Numbered from the stretch's first letter, positions 8,360-17,852 are shown. The stretch: 64,000 bases of DNA from Pseudomonas sp. PICF141 (GCF_002286815.1 NZ_MUNM01000055.1:62001-126000); one strand, 5' to 3'. Numbers and translations: made by a program. Notes: generated by a model not told the origin, from the sequence alone.

Positions 8360-9583
8360 ATGGAAATGCGCGCAGATCTGCTGATTGTCGGGGCTGGAAT
8401 GGTCGGCAGTGCCTTGGCGCTGGCGTTACAAAACAGTGGGCTGGAGGTCCTGCTGCTGGACGGCAGCCCCCTGAGCGTCAAACCCTTCGATGAACAGGCG
8501 CCGTTCGAACCGCGGGTGAGCGCCTTGTCGGCGGCCAGCCAGCGAATACTCGAACACTTGGGCGTTTGGGATGGCATCGTCAGCCGGCGCAGCAGTCCTT
8601 ATACAGACATGCACGTCTGGGATGGCAGCGGCACCGGGCAGATCCACTTCTCGGCGACCAGCGTGCATGCCGAAGTGCTTGGGCATATCGTCGAGAACCG
8701 TGTGGTGCAGGACGCCTTGCTCGATCGACTGCACGATTGCGATCTCGGGTTGCTGGCCAATGCGCGCCTGGAGCGGATGCGTCGCTCCGGTGACGACTGG
8801 CTGCTGACCCTGGCCGATGGCCGTACTTTGCGGGCCCCCTTGGTGATCGCGGCGGATGGCGCCAACTCGGCCGTTCGGCGCCTCACTGGTGTGGCGACTC
8901 GCGAATGGGACTACATGCACCACGCGATCGTAACCAGCGTGCGCAGCTCAAAACCTCATCAAATGACCGCGTGGCAACGATTCACCGACAACGGCCCGCT
9001 GGCGTTTCTGCCGCTGGAGCGGGACGGTCAACAGGATTGGTGCTCGATCGTCTGGTCAACCACGCCGAGCGAAGCCGAACGCCTGATGGCGCTGGATGAC
9101 GAAGGCTTCTGCAAGGCGCTGGAACGGGCCTTTGAAGGCTGCCTCGGCACCGTGCTGCGCGTCGACCCGCGTTTGTGTGTGCCGCTGCGTCAGCGTCATG
9201 CCAAGCGTTACGTGGCTGAAGGCCTGGCACTGATCGGCGATGCGGCCCACACCATCCATCCGCTGGCCGGGCAAGGCGTGAACCTTGGTTTTCTCGATGC
9301 CGCGGTGCTGGCCGAAGTGCTGCTGCAAGCGGCCGCGCGCGGTGAGCGGTTGGCGGACGTGAAAGTACTCAGTCGCTACGAGCGTCGGCGCATGCCCCAC
9401 AACCTGGCGTTGATGGCCGCGATGGAAGGGCTCGAGCGATTGTTCCAGGCCGATCCGTTGCCGGTGCGCTGGTTGCGCAATACCGGGTTGAAGATGGTCG
9501 ATCAAATGCCCGAGGCCAAGGCATTGTTCGTGCGAGAAGCGCTTGGGTTGATCGGGGATCTGCCGGCACTTGCCAAGGCCTGA
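8360..9583 (+). CDS. ubiI: UbiI-type 2-octaprenylphenol hydroxylase (VisC family)
   Basis: A second FAD monooxygenase of the UbiH/COQ6 family, 407 residues, catalysing C5 ring hydroxylation in ubiquinone synthesis. It has the FAD motif LLIVGAGMVGSALALAL at the N-terminus, DG segment VIAADGANSAVRRL and C-terminal LIGDAAHTIHPLAGQGVNLGF. The ATG at 8360 puts the FAD motif at residue 7, as in relatives; the ribosome binding site is weak. It is 120 bases after ubiH, and shares its fold with that gene, so the two arose by ancient duplication. Choice of UbiI over another UbiH paralogue rests on gene order. Confidence 0.87.
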   Translation: MEMRADLLIVGAGMVGSALALALQNSGLEVLLLDGSPLSVKPFDEQAPFEPRVSALSAASQRILEHLGVWDGIVSRRSSPYTDMHVWDGSGTGQIHFSATSVHAEVLGHIVENRVVQDALLDRLHDCDLGLLANARLERMRRSGDDWLLTLADGRTLRAPLVIAADGANSAVRRLTGVATREWDYMHHAIVTSVRSSKPHQMTAWQRFTDNGPLAFLPLERDGQQDWCSIVWSTTPSEAERLMALDDEGFCKALERAFEGCLGTVLRVDPRLCVPLRQRHAKRYVAEGLALIGDAAHTIHPLAGQGVNLGFLDAAVLAEVLLQAAARGERLADVKVLSRYERRRMPHNLALMAAMEGLERLFQADPLPVRWLRNTGLKMVDQMPEAKALFVREALGLIGDLPALAKA

Positions 9584-9596
9584 CAGGGATGGCCTT

Positions 9597-9715
9597 GTGG
9601 CGAGGGGGCTTGCCCCCGTTGGGCTGCGAAGCAGTCCCGGCATTTATCCCAGACAAAGTTTGCTATCCGGTCTGCGACCGCTACGCGGCCGAACGGGGGC
9701 AAGCCCCCTCGCCAC
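9597..9715. repeat. Paired palindromic intergenic repeat (GGGGGCTTGCCCCC type)
   Basis: Two 24-base arms, 9597-9620 and 9692-9715, are perfect reverse complements, separated by 71 bases that hold further short palindromes. It is one variant of the Pseudomonas REP pair, lying between ubiI and the iron-binding protein gene. Confidence 0.85.
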
Positions 9716-9784
9716 ATTTGTCTTTCATTCGGCTGTGCAACATCCGGTAACGCCTCCACCCACTGTCCGATTGAGATGCGAAAT

Positions 9785-9803
9785 GTGAGTCCTTATCATT
9801 TGC
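9785..9803 (+). promoter_or_regulatory. Weak Fur-box-like site
   Basis: A 19-base stretch containing CCTTATCATTT matches about 11 of 19 positions of the Fur consensus and lies 31 bases upstream of the iron(III)-binding protein gene. Iron repression would be expected for this operon; the match is near the limit of meaning. Confidence 0.3.
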
Positions 9804-9833
9804 TCTCACTCCCCCATTCGAGAGACCACTCCC

Positions 9834-10838
9834 ATGTTGGCACCCAAGCGTCTACTGACCGCCCTGGCCCTGACCCTGATTGGCAGCACCGCCGCCCAGG
9901 CCGCCGACGAGGTGGTGGTTTACTCCTCGCGTATCGATGAGTTGATCAAACCGGTCTTCGATATGTACACCCAGAAAACCGGCGTGCAGGTGAAATTCAT
10001 CACCGACAAGGAAGCGCCGCTGATGCAGCGGATCAAGGCCGAGGGCGAAAATGCCACTGCCGACCTGCTGCTGACCGTCGATGCCGGCAACCTCTGGCAG
10101 GCCGAGCAAATGGGCATCCTCCAGCCGTTCACTTCCAAGGTGATCGACGCCAACATCCCGTCGCAATACCGCGCATCCTCCCATGCCTGGACCGGCCTCA
10201 GCCTGCGGGCACGGACCATCGCCTATTCCACCGACCGGGTAAAACCCGGTGAACTGACCACCTACGAAGCGCTGGCGGACAAACAATGGGAAGGTCGTCT
10301 GTGCCTGCGCACGGCGAAGAAGGTCTACAACCAGTCTCTGACGGCCACCATGATCGAAGTCCATGGCGCCGAGAAAACCGAGAAAATCCTCAAGGGCTGG
10401 GTCAACAACCTGTCCACCGACGTGTTCTCCGATGACGTTGCCGTGCTGGAGGCGATCAACGCCGGCCAGTGCGATGTCGGCATCGTCAACACTTACTACT
10501 ATGGCCGTCTGCACCAACAGAAGCCGGACCTGCCGGTGAAACTGTTCTGGCCGAATCAGGGCGACCGCGGCGTGCACGTCAACCTGTCGGGCATCGGCCT
10601 GACCAAACACGCTCCACACCCAGAAGCCGCCAAGGCGCTGGTGGAGTGGATGACCACGCCTGACGCACAGAAGATTTTCGCTGACGTGAACCAGGAATTC
10701 CCGGCCAACCCTGCCGTTGAGCCTTCAGCTGAAGTCGCGAGCTGGGGCAAGTTCAAGGCTGACACCTTGCCGGTGGAAATCGCCGGTAAACGTCAGGCTG
10801 AAGCGATCCGGATGATGGATCGGGCTGGCTGGAACTGA
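9834..10838 (+). CDS. Iron(III) ABC transporter periplasmic binding protein
   Basis: The 334-residue FbpA/HitA/FutA-family protein has a signal peptide (LLTALALTLIGSTAAQA, cleaved before ADEVVVYSS). The mature part begins with the strand VVVYSSRIDE typical of ferric-binding proteins, and carries the tyrosine pair NTYYYGRL that ligates iron in FbpA relatives. It would capture ferric ion in the periplasm and pass it to the permease 143 bases downstream. No ATPase gene follows, so the ATP-binding subunit must be encoded elsewhere. A weak Fur-like site precedes it. Confidence 0.9.
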   Translation: MLAPKRLLTALALTLIGSTAAQAADEVVVYSSRIDELIKPVFDMYTQKTGVQVKFITDKEAPLMQRIKAEGENATADLLLTVDAGNLWQAEQMGILQPFTSKVIDANIPSQYRASSHAWTGLSLRARTIAYSTDRVKPGELTTYEALADKQWEGRLCLRTAKKVYNQSLTATMIEVHGAEKTEKILKGWVNNLSTDVFSDDVAVLEAINAGQCDVGIVNTYYYGRLHQQKPDLPVKLFWPNQGDRGVHVNLSGIGLTKHAPHPEAAKALVEWMTTPDAQKIFADVNQEFPANPAVEPSAEVASWGKFKADTLPVEIAGKRQAEAIRMMDRAGWN

Positions 10839-10857
10839 GTCTGCTGTTTTAAAGGTC

Positions 10858-10935
10858 AAAAGATCGCAGCCTTCGGCAGCTCCTACCGGGTGTACATCAT
10901 CCCAACGTAGGAGCTGCCGAAGGCTGCGATCTTTT
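10858..10935. repeat. REP pair (GGAGCTGCCGAAGGCTGCGATC type)
   Basis: Two perfect 29-base inverted arms, 10858-10886 and 10907-10935, flank a 20-base loop between the iron-binding protein and permease genes. Lying inside an operon, the long hairpin could trim or stabilise mRNA and favour the binding protein over the permease. Confidence 0.88.
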
Positions 10936-10981
10936 TGCATTTTTTCCTTACACTTCACGATTTCCTCGCGAGACACCTTCC

Positions 10982-12598
10982 TTGGCCCACCCTGCCCAAC
11001 GCCGCTGGTATCCCCTGGTCTTCGCCATTGCTGCGCTGGTGCTGCTGCCCCTGAGCGTTCTGCTTTTTTCCTGGCAAATCATTGATCAGCAGATCTGGTC
11101 CCACCTGTGGGACACGCAAATGCCGCGGTTGCTGGGCAATACCCTGACGTTGGTACTCGGCGTCGGCTTTGGCGTAACGCTGCTGGGCGTCAGCCTGGCC
11201 TGGCTCACAAGCCTCTGCGAATTCCCCGGTCGGCGTTGGCTGGACTGGGCGCTGATGTTGCCCTTTGCGATTCCCGCTTATGTGCTGGCATTCGTCTTCG
11301 TCGGCCTGCTGGATTTCGCCGGCCCCGTGCAAACCTTGCTGCGCGAATGGTTTGGCAGCGGTTTGAGGCTACCGCGAGTGCGCTCCACCGGCGGAGTGAT
11401 TCTGGTGCTGGTGCTGGTTTTCTATCCGTATGTTTACCTGTTGGCGCGTAGCGCATTCCTGGCTCAAGGCAAAGGCTTGATGGAAGCAGCGCGAGTCCTT
11501 GGGCAATCCCCTTGGCAGGCGTTCTGGCGAGTGGCATTGCCGATGGCGCGTCCGGCCATCGGCGCGGGCGTGGCGTTGGCGCTGATGGAAACCCTGGCGG
11601 ATTTCGGTGCCGTGTCGGTGTTCAACTTCGATACGTTCACCACCGCTATCTACAAGACCTGGTACGGCTTCTTCAGCCTCTCCACCGCCGCGCAACTGGC
11701 CAGCCTGTTGCTGTTGGTGGTGATGGTCGTGCTGTATGGCGAGCGCCGTGCCCGCGGGGCCAACCGGGCGAGCAACGAACGGCCACGGGTCAAGGCGTTG
11801 TATCACCTGAGCGGGTTCAAGGCGCTGGCGGCCATGAGCTGGTGCGCTCTGGTGTTCGCCTGCGCCTTCGTCATTCCCGTGCTGCAACTGATGGTGTGGT
11901 TCTGGCAACGCGGGCGCTTCGATCTGGATGAGCGTTATGCCGGATTGATCCTCCATACCCTGTACCTGGGCGGCATGGCCGCAGTGATCACCGTCAGTGT
12001 CGCTCTGGTACTGGCCTTTGCCCGTCGATTGGCGCCGACTCGGGCGATCCGCTCCGGCATCAGTCTGGCCAACCTTGGCTACGCCTTGCCGGGCTCGGTG
12101 CTGGCGGTGTCGATCATGCTGGCGTTCAGTTACCTGGATCGCGAACTGGTGGTCCCGTTGTCTGGCTGGCTTGGCGGCGCGGGCAAACCGCTGCTGCTGG
12201 GCAGTCTGTCGGCGTTGTTGCTGGCCTATCTGGTGCGCTTCATCGCGGTGGCCTATGGGCCGCTTGAAAGCAGCCTGGCGCGAATACGGCCCTCTTTGCC
12301 CGAAGCAGCACGTAGCCTTGGCGTCAGTGGGCCACGACTGTTTTTCAAAGTGTATCTGCCGCTGCTGCTGCCGGGCACATTGAGCGCGGCGTTGCTGGTG
12401 TTCGTCGACGTGCTCAAGGAAATGCCCGCAACCCTGCTGATGCGCCCGTTTGGCTGGGACACGCTGGCGGTGCGGATCTTTGAAATGACCAGCGAGGGCG
12501 AGTGGGCGAGGGCCTCGTTGCCGGCATTGACCCTGGTGTTGGTCGGGCTGTTACCGGTCATCGGATTGATCCGACGTTCGGCGCATCGAAACGCGTAG
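10982..12598 (+). CDS. Iron(III) ABC transporter permease (FbpB/HitB family)
   Basis: The 538-residue protein is a fused double permease with about twelve membrane segments. Two EAA-type loops are visible, EAARVLGQSPWQAFWRVALP near residue 165 and EAARSLGVSGPRLFFKVYLP near residue 440, where the ATPase subunit docks. This is the FbpB/HitB architecture for ferric ion import. The start is a TTG at 10982, with no in-frame ATG that gives a better N-terminus. It is separated from its binding protein by a REP pair. The ATPase is not in the window. Confidence 0.9.
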   Translation: MAHPAQRRWYPLVFAIAALVLLPLSVLLFSWQIIDQQIWSHLWDTQMPRLLGNTLTLVLGVGFGVTLLGVSLAWLTSLCEFPGRRWLDWALMLPFAIPAYVLAFVFVGLLDFAGPVQTLLREWFGSGLRLPRVRSTGGVILVLVLVFYPYVYLLARSAFLAQGKGLMEAARVLGQSPWQAFWRVALPMARPAIGAGVALALMETLADFGAVSVFNFDTFTTAIYKTWYGFFSLSTAAQLASLLLLVVMVVLYGERRARGANRASNERPRVKALYHLSGFKALAAMSWCALVFACAFVIPVLQLMVWFWQRGRFDLDERYAGLILHTLYLGGMAAVITVSVALVLAFARRLAPTRAIRSGISLANLGYALPGSVLAVSIMLAFSYLDRELVVPLSGWLGGAGKPLLLGSLSALLLAYLVRFIAVAYGPLESSLARIRPSLPEAARSLGVSGPRLFFKVYLPLLLPGTLSAALLVFVDVLKEMPATLLMRPFGWDTLAVRIFEMTSEGEWARASLPALTLVLVGLLPVIGLIRRSAHRNA

Positions 12599-12752
12599 GT
12601 GTCAGTCCTACACCTTGCGGCTACAATGCGCGGCATTCGGTGCGGTCCGTCCTCGGATCGGGTTGCTGAAATCGGCTGAAAGCCTTTATTTCAAGGCATT
12701 TATCCCGTACAGCGCCTGCCCGCACCTTCGCCACGCCCGGAAGGAGAAACCC

Positions 12753-13835
12753 ATGGGACAGCGTACGCCTCTGTATGACCTTCATCTCGCCCTCGGCGCG
12801 AAGATGGTCGATTTTGGCGGTTGGGACATGCCCTTGCATTACGGCTCGCAGGTCGAGGAACACCATCAGGTGCGCCGCGATTGCGGGGTTTTCGATGTAT
12901 CCCACATGACCGTGATCGATGTCGACGGCCCCCAGGCCAAGGCCTGGCTGCAGTATTTACTGGCCAATGACGTCGAACGTCTGCACAGCCCCGGCCGTGC
13001 CTTGTACAGCGCCATGCTCAACGAGCACGGTGGCATCGTCGACGACATGATCGTCTACCGTCTCCAGGACGGTTATCGCCTGGTGGTCAACGCCTCCACC
13101 CGCAATCAGGATCTGGCCTGGATGCAGGCGCATCTCGACGACTTCGATGTACGGCTCAACGAGCGCTCCGAACTGGCGATGCTGGCCATTCAAGGGCCTC
13201 ACGCCCGGCACAAGATTGCCGAACTGGTGACTCAGTCCCGCGGCACGCTGATTGAGAAGCTCAAATATTTCGAAGGCCAGACCGACGGTGACTGGTTCAT
13301 CGCGCGCACCGGTTACACCGGTGAGGATGGTCTGGAAATCCTGCTGCCAGCCGATCAGGCCCCGGGCTTCTTCAACGATCTGGTGGGCGCGGGTATTTCC
13401 CCGATCGGCCTCGGCGCGCGAGATACCTTGCGCGTCGAAGCCGGCATGAACCTCTACGGGCAAGACATCCATCAAGAGGTTTCGCCATTGGCCTCCAACA
13501 TGGCCTGGAGCATTGCCTGGGAACCGGACACGCGCCAGTTCATTGGCCGCACTGCCCTGGAAGCCGAACAGGCCAATGGCGTACAGCACAAACTGGTGGG
13601 GCTGGTCCTGGAAGAACGTGGTGTTTTGCGGGCCCATCAAGTGGTTCGCATCGCTGATGTTGGCGAAGGGGAGATCACCAGTGGTAGTTTCTCTCCTACG
13701 CTTAGCAAGTCGATTGCACTGGCGCGCGTACCGGTGGCCACCGCCGACCGCGCTGAAGTGGAAATCCGTGGCAAGTGGTACCCGGTTCGAGTGGTCAAAC
13801 CGACCTTCGTACGCCACGGCAAAACCTTGATCTAA
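12753..13835 (+). CDS. gcvT: Glycine cleavage system aminomethyltransferase (T protein)
   Basis: GcvT transfers the methylene group from aminomethyl-lipoyl GcvH to tetrahydrofolate, releasing ammonia. The 360-residue protein opens with TPLYDLHLALGAKMVDFGGWDMPLHY and has the folate-binding features VDDMIVYRL, ARTGYTGEDGLEI and GLGARDTLRVEAGM expected of the family. The ATG at 12753 follows an AAGGAG site. A TACAAT -10-like box at 12622-12627 may be the operon promoter. I see no tandem glycine-riboswitch-like sequence in the 155-base leader. It is first of three gcv genes. Confidence 0.95.
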   Translation: MGQRTPLYDLHLALGAKMVDFGGWDMPLHYGSQVEEHHQVRRDCGVFDVSHMTVIDVDGPQAKAWLQYLLANDVERLHSPGRALYSAMLNEHGGIVDDMIVYRLQDGYRLVVNASTRNQDLAWMQAHLDDFDVRLNERSELAMLAIQGPHARHKIAELVTQSRGTLIEKLKYFEGQTDGDWFIARTGYTGEDGLEILLPADQAPGFFNDLVGAGISPIGLGARDTLRVEAGMNLYGQDIHQEVSPLASNMAWSIAWEPDTRQFIGRTALEAEQANGVQHKLVGLVLEERGVLRAHQVVRIADVGEGEITSGSFSPTLSKSIALARVPVATADRAEVEIRGKWYPVRVVKPTFVRHGKTLI

Positions 13836-13883
13836 CTTTTTTGGCGGCAATGACCGCTGACATTTTTCTTGAGGACACAAAAC

Positions 13884-14267
13884 ATGAGCGAAATCCCAGT
13901 CGACCTGCGTTTTGCCGAAAGTCACGAATGGGCCCGTCTAGACCATGATGGCGGCGTGAAAGTGGGTATTTCAGACCATGCTCAAGAAGCCTTGGGTGAT
14001 GTCGTGTTCGTCGAGCTGCCGGAAATCGGCAAAGTGTTCGAGGCCGGTGAATCTGCGGGTGTCGTGGAGTCAGTCAAGGCTGCGTCCGATATTTACTCGC
14101 CGGTTTCCGGCACCGTCATTGCCGTCAACGAAGAGTTGGCCAACAACCCGGAACTGGTCAACAGCGCGCCTTATGACAGCTGGTTCTTCAAACTCGAACC
14201 AACCGATACCTCCGAGCTGAACAACTTGCTGGACCCGGCGGCCTACAAGGTCGCCATCGGCGAGTAA
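13884..14267 (+). CDS. gcvH: Glycine cleavage system H protein (lipoyl carrier)
   Basis: GcvH carries the aminomethyl intermediate on lipoic acid between GcvP, GcvT and lipoamide dehydrogenase. The 127-residue product has the lipoylation site ESVKAASDIYSPVSG, with Lys65 as the attachment residue, and the conserved C-terminal NSAPYDSWFFKLEP. It starts at the ATG at 13884 behind GAGGAC, 48 bases after gcvT. The length is standard. A long REP hairpin lies between it and gcvP and may allow H protein to be made in different amount from P protein. Confidence 0.95.
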   Translation: MSEIPVDLRFAESHEWARLDHDGGVKVGISDHAQEALGDVVFVELPEIGKVFEAGESAGVVESVKAASDIYSPVSGTVIAVNEELANNPELVNSAPYDSWFFKLEPTDTSELNNLLDPAAYKVAIGE

Positions 14268-14277
14268 TGCTCGCCCC

Positions 14278-14362
14278 GTAGGAGCTGCCGAAGGCTGCGA
14301 TCTTTTGATCTTGTATTCTTAAAATCAAAGATCAAAAGATCGCAGCCTTCGGCAGCTCCTAC
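14278..14362. repeat. REP pair (GGAGCTGCCGAAGGCTGCGATC type)
   Basis: Perfect 35-base inverted arms at 14278-14312 and 14328-14362 enclose 15 bases. It lies between gcvH and gcvP and is nearly the same sequence as the copy after argE. Confidence 0.9.
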
Positions 14363-14464
14363 ATCGTTTACCGACTCCTTCTTCAATGGCTCCCCGACAG
14401 CGACTGCTATGCTGGTTTGACCGCATTGCATCGACGCCGAGCGCCAGTCAAGAGAGAGCCCGTC

Positions 14465-17338
14465 ATGTCCCAGTTGCCGTCCTTGAGCCAGTTACGCGAC
14501 CCCAATACCTTCCTGCGCCGCCACTTGGGCCCCGATGCCGCCGAGCAGCAGGCGATGCTCGACAGCCTCGGTCTTGGCAGCCGGATCGAACTGATCGAGC
14601 AGACGGTGCCGCCGGGAATCCGCCTCAACCGGCCGCTGGACTTGCCGCCGGCCCTCGACGAACAAGCCGCGCTGGCCAGGTTGCGGGGTTACGCCGAGCA
14701 GAACCAGGTCTGGACCAGCCTGATTGGCATGGGATACCACGGGACCCTCACGCCGGCCGTCATCCTGCGCAACGTGCTGGAAAATCCCGGTTGGTACACC
14801 GCCTATACCCCCTATCAACCAGAGATCGCTCAAGGCCGGCTCGAAGCGTTGCTGAATTTCCAGCAGTTGACCATCGACCTGACCGGCCTGGAATTGGCCA
14901 ACGCCTCGCTGCTGGATGAGGCCACGGCGGCAGCCGAGGCCATGGCATTGGCCAAGCGCGTGGCCAAATCCCGAAGCAACCTGTTTTTTGTCGATGAGAA
15001 CTGCCACCCGCAGACCATTTCCGTGGTGCGGACCCGGGCCGAAGGGTTCGGTTTCGAGCTGATCGTCGACGCTGTGGATAACTTGCAACAGCACCAAGTG
15101 TTCGGCGCGTTGCTGCAATACCCCGACACCCACGGTGAAGTGCGCGATCTGCGTCCATTGATCGATCAATTGCATGCCCAACAAGCTCTGGCTTGCGTGG
15201 CGACCGATCTGCTAAGCCTGTTATTGCTGACCCCACCGGGGGAGTTGGGCGCCGATGTGGTGTTCGGTTCATCCCAGCGATTTGGCGTGCCTATGGGATA
15301 CGGCGGCCCTCATGCGGCGTTTTTTGCCAGCCGCGACGAATACAAACGGGCGATTCCCGGGCGGATCATCGGTGTGTCGAAAGATGCTCGCGGCAATGTC
15401 GCCCTGCGCATGGCCCTGCAAACCCGCGAGCAACATATCCGCCGGGAGAAGGCCAACTCCAACATCTGCACCGCCCAGGTGCTGCTGGCCAATATCGCCA
15501 GTTTCTACGCGGTCTACCATGGACCGGAAGGGCTTAAACGGATTGCCCAACGTGTCCATCGGCTGACCTGCATCCTCGCCGCTGGCCTGGAGCGTCACGG
15601 AATTACCCGTCTCAACCAGAATTTCTTCGACACCTTGACCCTGGAGGTCGGTGGCACTCAGACGGCGATCATCGAAAGCGCTCAGACGGCGCAGATCAAT
15701 TTGCGCATTCTCGGCCGCGGGCACCTGGGCCTGAGCCTCGACGAAACCTGCGATGAAAGCACCGTGGCGAAGCTGTTCGATGTGTTTCTCGGTGCCGATC
15801 ATGGGCTCAACGTCGACGACCTGGACGCTGAAACGCTGGCATCCGGTATTCCTGCCGGGTTGCAACGCAGTACGCCTTATCTGCGTCATCCGGTGTTCAA
15901 CGCTCATCACAGCGAAACCGAAATGCTGCGTTACCTCAAGCAGCTGGAAAACAAAGACCTGGCGCTCAATCAATCGATGATTCCGCTGGGCTCTTGCACC
16001 ATGAAGCTCAATGCCACCAGCGAGATGATCCCCATCACCTGGCCACAGTTCGCCAACCTGCATCCGTTTGTGCCGAAAGAGCAGGTGGTGGGTTATTCCT
16101 TGATGATCGAGGAACTGGAGCGCTGGCTTTGCGCAATCACCGGTTTCGATGCGATCTGCATGCAACCCAACTCGGGTGCCCAGGGCGAGTACGCCGGGTT
16201 ACTGGCGATTCGCAAATATCACGAGAGCCGCCATCAGGGCGCGCGGGATGTTTGCCTGATCCCGGCTTCGGCCCACGGCACCAACCCGGCCTCGGCGCAA
16301 ATGGCCGGGATGCGCGTGGTGATCGTCGAGTGCGATGAGGCGGGTAATGTCGATCTGGATGATCTGAAGGAAAAGGCCACGGCAGCGGGGGATAAACTCG
16401 CCTGCCTGATGGCGACTTATCCTTCGACCCATGGGGTTTACGAGGAAGGCATCAGCGAGATCTGTGAAGTTATCCACAGCCATGGCGGTCAGGTGTACAT
16501 GGATGGTGCCAACCTCAATGCGCAAGTCGGATTGGCACGGCCGGCAGACATCGGTGCCGACGTGTCGCACATGAACTTGCACAAAACGTTTTGCATTCCC
16601 CACGGCGGCGGTGGGCCGGGCATGGGGCCGATCGGTGTTCGCGCGCATTTGGCGCCGTTCGTCGCCAATCACCCGGTAGTGCCCATCGATGGCCCGCTGC
16701 CGGCAAACGGCGCGGTGAGCGCGGCCCCTTGGGGCAGTGCGAGCATTTTGCCCATCAGCTGGATGTACATCGCCATGATGGGACCGCAATTGGCGGATGC
16801 GAGTGAGGTGGCGATCCTCGCCGCGAATTACCTGGCGCAGCATTTGGCCGGCGCATTTCCAGTGCTCTACACGGGGCGCAACGAGCGAGTGGCCCACGAA
16901 TGCATCCTCGACTTGCGCCCGCTCAAGGCGCAGACCGGGATTAGTGAAGAGGATGTTGCCAAGCGTCTGATGGACTATGGCTTCCATGCGCCGACCATGT
17001 CATTCCCGGTGCCGGGGACGTTAATGGTCGAACCGACCGAGAGTGAATCGAAGGCGGAACTGGACCGTTTTATCGGCGCGATGCTGAGTATTCGCGCGGA
17101 AATTACCGAGGTGCAGAACGGCAATTGGCCGGCGGAGGACAACCCGTTGAAACGCTCACCGCATACCTTGGCCGATATCACCGGGGTTTGGGAGCGCCCG
17201 TACAGCATCGAGCAGGCGGTGACGCCAGATGCGCACACCAAGGCCCATAAATATTGGCCGGTGGTGAACCGTGTGGACAATGTCTACGGTGACCGCAATC
17301 TGTTTTGCGCGTGTGTGCCGGTGGACGAATACCGCTGA
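14465..17338 (+). CDS. gcvP: Glycine dehydrogenase (decarboxylating), P protein
   Basis: GcvP is a PLP enzyme that decarboxylates glycine and loads the remaining aminomethyl group on GcvH. The 957-residue single-chain form carries both halves found split in some bacteria. The PLP lysine is Lys707 in HMNLHKTFCIPHGGGGPGMG, with the glycine-rich loop after it. The N-terminus FLRRHLGPD is the usual family opening. I chose the ATG at 14465 over an upstream in-frame ATG at 14417 because it gives the conserved N-terminus. It ends the gcvT-gcvH-gcvP unit. Confidence 0.95.
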   Translation: MSQLPSLSQLRDPNTFLRRHLGPDAAEQQAMLDSLGLGSRIELIEQTVPPGIRLNRPLDLPPALDEQAALARLRGYAEQNQVWTSLIGMGYHGTLTPAVILRNVLENPGWYTAYTPYQPEIAQGRLEALLNFQQLTIDLTGLELANASLLDEATAAAEAMALAKRVAKSRSNLFFVDENCHPQTISVVRTRAEGFGFELIVDAVDNLQQHQVFGALLQYPDTHGEVRDLRPLIDQLHAQQALACVATDLLSLLLLTPPGELGADVVFGSSQRFGVPMGYGGPHAAFFASRDEYKRAIPGRIIGVSKDARGNVALRMALQTREQHIRREKANSNICTAQVLLANIASFYAVYHGPEGLKRIAQRVHRLTCILAAGLERHGITRLNQNFFDTLTLEVGGTQTAIIESAQTAQINLRILGRGHLGLSLDETCDESTVAKLFDVFLGADHGLNVDDLDAETLASGIPAGLQRSTPYLRHPVFNAHHSETEMLRYLKQLENKDLALNQSMIPLGSCTMKLNATSEMIPITWPQFANLHPFVPKEQVVGYSLMIEELERWLCAITGFDAICMQPNSGAQGEYAGLLAIRKYHESRHQGARDVCLIPASAHGTNPASAQMAGMRVVIVECDEAGNVDLDDLKEKATAAGDKLACLMATYPSTHGVYEEGISEICEVIHSHGGQVYMDGANLNAQVGLARPADIGADVSHMNLHKTFCIPHGGGGPGMGPIGVRAHLAPFVANHPVVPIDGPLPANGAVSAAPWGSASILPISWMYIAMMGPQLADASEVAILAANYLAQHLAGAFPVLYTGRNERVAHECILDLRPLKAQTGISEEDVAKRLMDYGFHAPTMSFPVPGTLMVEPTESESKAELDRFIGAMLSIRAEITEVQNGNWPAEDNPLKRSPHTLADITGVWERPYSIEQAVTPDAHTKAHKYWPVVNRVDNVYGDRNLFCACVPVDEYR

Positions 17339-17352
17339 CAGCGGGAGGCTGA

Positions 17353-17458
17353 TCGTGCCCACGCTCTGCGTGGGAATGCCTCCCGGGACGCTCCGCGTCC
17401 CAAGAGCGGACGCAGAGCGTCCATGGCGGTGCTACCACGCGCAGCGTGGGGAGCGATC
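17353..17458. repeat. Intergenic repeat (CCCACGCTCTGCGTGGGAA type)
   Basis: Nested short palindromes (CCCACGCTCTGCGTGGG, GGACGCTCCGCGTCCC, and GGACGCAGAGCGTCC) form a roughly 100-base cloverleaf-like repeat. The same type recurs at 32589-32694. It lies just after gcvP. Confidence 0.8.
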
Positions 17459-17483
17459 ATTGACAGGGTTTTGTATCGGGCAA

Positions 17484-17516
17484 AAAAAATGCCGCTCATC
17501 CAGAGCGGCATTTTTT
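17484..17516. terminator. Bidirectional rho-independent terminator
   Basis: The stem GCCGCTC with GAGCGGC on a five-base loop is flanked by A8 on one side and T6 on the other, so it works on both strands. It ends gcvP on the plus strand and the DUF2388 gene on the minus strand. Confidence 0.85.
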
Positions 17517-17531
17517 GTTCAGCAACGAACC

Positions 17532-17852
17532 TTATTTCGAAGCGATGGCATTCTTCGCCAGGAGGGCGTTCGCCAGTTCCATGTCCGTGGCTTGCAGGCC
17601 AGGGTTATCGGCGCGGACTTTCTGTATCGCAGCTTCCAGGTAGGGGCCGCGGATGGCGCCGTCACTGGCAACAAAGCTGCCGGCGTCGTCCTGGGCGGCG
17701 ACGACCAGCTTGTGATCCCTGGAGGTCAGGTAAGAGGTGCCGGTGGTGGCACCGGATGTAAGGACGTTACGCCAAAAGCTGTCATCAGCCATCGCCGAAC
17801 CGACTGGAAGGGACAACACGGCGAAGGTAGCGACAGCAAGTTTGAGACGCAT
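17532..17852 (-). CDS. DUF2388 (TIGR02448) secreted protein
   Basis: The 106-residue protein has a signal peptide (MRLKLAVATFAVLSLPVGSAMA) and the Pseudomonas family core TSGATTGTSYLTSRDHKLV followed by AAQDDAGSFVASDG. It is a small periplasmic or exported protein of unknown function; several paralogues often occur in one genome. The ATG at 17852 follows a GGAGTCACC site. It is a single-gene unit closed by a bidirectional terminator shared with gcvP. No catalytic motif or cysteine pair is visible. Confidence 0.85.
   Translation of the reverse strand: MRLKLAVATFAVLSLPVGSAMADDSFWRNVLTSGATTGTSYLTSRDHKLVVAAQDDAGSFVASDGAIRGPYLEAAIQKVRADNPGLQATDMELANALLAKNAIASK

Noticed and set aside
12599..12752. 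Glycine riboswitch upstream of gcvT
   Set aside because: The leader is only 154 bases and shows no tandem aptamer-like conserved segments; a -10-like TACAAT fits a plain promoter.
17339..17460. CRISPR-like spaced repeats after gcvP
   Set aside because: The units are palindromic, of unequal spacing and match a dispersed repeat elsewhere in the window; no cas genes.
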